This document shows positions 62,483 to 64,000 of a DNA stretch of 64,000 nt, piece after piece. The stretch comes from Rhodocyclaceae bacterium (GTDB lineage: Bacteria; Pseudomonadota; Gammaproteobacteria; Burkholderiales; Rhodocyclaceae). The notes below the pieces were generated by a model. It was not told the origin of the DNA. It was given only the letters and a program-made list of their open reading frames with translations, and made no database searches. The position numbers and the translations under genes were made by a program. Location: positions 1 through 64,000 of the forward strand of contig JAQTNK010000011.1 in assembly GCA_028713915.1 (NCBI GenBank), in the 5' to 3' direction. Position 1 is the first letter of the stretch; each line of letters opens with the position of its first letter.

Positions 62483-64000
62483 TCAGTCGCCGACATAGAC
62501 GAAGGGCGCCCAGAAGTAGGGATGGCTGCGCGAGATCTTCTGCGCGCCGTCGCCGAGCGTGCCGCCGCGGATCAGGCTGCGGGCGTCTGCGAGCGCGGCG
62601 AGATTTTCCGCGCCGCCATGCAGGCGGCGGAACATCTCGGTCACGAGCTCCTGCGTCGAGCGGCTTTCGACGCTCCAGTGGCTGACCAGCAGGCCTTGCG
62701 CGCCGGCGTACATGAAGGCGCGGGTGAGGCCGGCGAAGCCTTCGCCGTCCTTGGCGGCGGCGCCCTCGCCGGCGGTATTGCAAGCGGAGAGCACCACCAG
62801 CTGGGCATTCAGGTCCATGCTGGCGATGACCTCGCCCATCGTCAGCAGGCCGTCCTCGCCCTGCAGGTCGCCACCGAGGGAGAGCACCAGCGCCGGCTGG
62901 CCGTGCTCGGACGCGGCGGCGACGGGCGGCTCGTCGTCGCCAAGTTCCGGCAGCGCCGCGTCCGCCGGTGCCGCGGCGACGGCGATGTTGCGCGCGCCGC
63001 CGGCAGCGCCGTCGCGTTCCATGGCCGCCAGGGCGTCATGGACCTGCACGAACTCGCCGCCGAGCAGGCCGTGGGTGGCGAAATGCAGGTAGCGCGTGGT
63101 GCGCAAGTCGAGCGTCTTGGCGGTGTGTTCCTGCGCGCGTTCGCGCAGGAAGACGTCGCTGCGGCCGCCGAGGATGGTGGCGATGGCGCGCGCCTCGTCG
63201 GCCGTCTCGGGCAGGCGCGGAATGCTGAGGCTCGCCTCGTGGCGCACGCTGCGCGCCAGCACGGCGAGCGCCGCAGCGGCGGCCGGGGCGCGGCTGGCCT
63301 TCTCGAACAGCGGGTCGGCGAAAGACACCAGCTCCTTGTCGTAGCGCACGGCCGGCTTGCGGTAGAGGCGCACCGAGGCCAGCGCCGACAGGCTCGGCAG
63401 ATAGGCGAAGCGGTAATGCTCGCCGAGGTAAGGCAAGGTCGCGTATTCGGCCAGCGCCGGCCCGTTGCGCTGCGCGCGCGCGGCGGCAAAGGCGCGCTGC
63501 TCCGGCTCGCCGTAGCGCGTCACCAACATTTCCAGCGGCAGCGTGTGCAGCGGCCCGTCGCCGATCACCAGCAGGCGCTGGCCGTCCTTGACGTACGGCA
63601 GCACCGGCTCGAACAAGGCGCCATAGAGCCGGTGCAAGTTGGCCGGATCGAGCCGGGCGAGATTGTCGAACGATGCCGCCGCGGCTTCTTCGGGTTGGCG
63701 CGCCGCGGCGATCCAGGCGGCGATGTCCTCGCGTGCGACCGGCGTCTGCAGCATGTGGAAGTCGTTCTTGGCGACGACGAAAATCAGCGCCGACTTCGGC
63801 AGCAGGAAATAGCTGAGCAGGGTTTCATCCGGCTTGAGCAATTGCTTTTGCAGCATGTCCACCGTCACCGGCCGCGGCTGCGTCAGCTCCATGTAGCGTG
63901 GATATTTTTCCCACAGCGCCGCCTCGGTGCGGGCGAGATCGCGCGCCGCCGTTTCGGTGTCGGCGGCGATGCTGGCGCGGTGGGCGTCGATGCGCGCCTG
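62483..64000 (-). CDS. CHAT-domain protein, C-terminal part, cut by window end
   Basis: At least 505 residues are open to the window edge. The C-terminal half is a CHAT (caspase-like) domain with the catalytic His in YLHFATHGLLGGEF and Cys in VVLSACNTAGEG, followed by AFMYAGAQGLLVSHWSVESRST. Upstream are helical stretches (QARIDAHRASIAADTE, ARDLARTEAALWEKYP) that could be TPR or coiled linkers. CHAT proteases act in bacterial cell-death or type III-E CRISPR systems; here the partner is unknown. The true start lies beyond position 64000. Confidence 0.85.
   Translation of the reverse strand, partial: QARIDAHRASIAADTETAARDLARTEAALWEKYPRYMELTQPRPVTVDMLQKQLLKPDETLLSYFLLPKSALIFVVAKNDFHMLQTPVAREDIAAWIAAARQPEEAAAASFDNLARLDPANLHRLYGALFEPVLPYVKDGQRLLVIGDGPLHTLPLEMLVTRYGEPEQRAFAAARAQRNGPALAEYATLPYLGEHYRFAYLPSLSALASVRLYRKPAVRYDKELVSFADPLFEKASRAPAAAAALAVLARSVRHEASLSIPRLPETADEARAIATILGGRSDVFLRERAQEHTAKTLDLRTTRYLHFATHGLLGGEFVQVHDALAAMERDGAAGGARNIAVAAAPADAALPELGDDEPPVAAASEHGQPALVLSLGGDLQGEDGLLTMGEVIASMDLNAQLVVLSACNTAGEGAAAKDGEGFAGLTRAFMYAGAQGLLVSHWSVESRSTQELVTEMFRRLHGGAENLAALADARSLIRGGTLGDGAQKISRSHPYFWAPFVYVGD

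Overview
The window is GC-rich DNA from a Gram-negative bacterium, most likely a betaproteobacterium of the Rhodocyclales/Nitrosomonadales type. The evidence is gene order: pilU-pilT divergent from yggS-proC-yggT-DUF167, and a TIGR02449 coiled-coil gene-zapA-6S RNA block. No rRNA, tRNA, insertion sequence, prophage or CRISPR array was seen. Genes are tightly packed, with many 4-bp ATGA overlaps.

Region 1-7.5 kb (minus strand) is an extracellular electron transfer locus: two paralogous monohaem cytochromes, a decahaem MtrA/MtoA-type cytochrome, its MtrB/PioB outer-membrane barrel partner and, after a strong terminator, the start of a NapC/NirT (CymA-like) quinol dehydrogenase cut by the window edge. 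A two-component system (Cache-PAS histidine kinase and NarL-type regulator) lies immediately upstream, separated by an intergenic region full of GAATCGG palindromes. No surface MtrC/OmcA-type cytochrome is visible, so the direction of electron flow (iron oxidation or metal reduction) cannot be decided here.

Region 7.5-15.8 kb (plus strand) is a two-gene module: a single-chain pyruvate:ferredoxin oxidoreductase-like enzyme (1668 aa) translationally coupled to a 945-aa protein that joins NfnB-like and NfnA-like halves. Together they look like a 2-oxoacid:NAD(P) oxidoreductase that may be electron-bifurcating. A long structured leader precedes it.

Region 15.8-31 kb holds type IV pilus retraction ATPases, proC and companions, a DUF2252 kinase-fold protein, a tungstate ABC importer (tupBCA), a CaiB/BaiF-AMACR family protein, two dihaem cytochromes, a spermidine-synthase-like protein, an NlpC/P60 lipoprotein, a succinate-semialdehyde dehydrogenase and a LysE exporter.

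Region 30-43 kb is cobalamin and folate metabolism: a pabB-pabC fusion, cobQ, a Cache-domain protein, a BtuF-like binding protein, an EAL/HDOD protein, then a riboswitch-led operon btuB-btuC-btuD-(btuF-like)-cobB.

Region 43-64 kb carries zapA, 6S RNA, a menaquinone pair (UbiE/MenG-type methyltransferase and MenA), an EVE protein, a TauE transporter, a GST, an MFS transporter, malonyl-CoA synthetase and decarboxylase, an ECF sigma/anti-sigma pair divergent from a Tat-exported phosphoesterase and a YceI protein, an ankyrin lipoprotein, a second Cache histidine kinase, an unusual FeoB with HAD and DsrE genes, an enoyl-CoA hydratase and a CHAT-domain protein cut by the window end.

Taken together the genes suggest a facultative or obligate anaerobe with both menaquinone and cytochrome-based respiration, ferredoxin-type carbon metabolism, tungsten and B12 uptake, and possibly iron-dependent electron transfer across the outer membrane.
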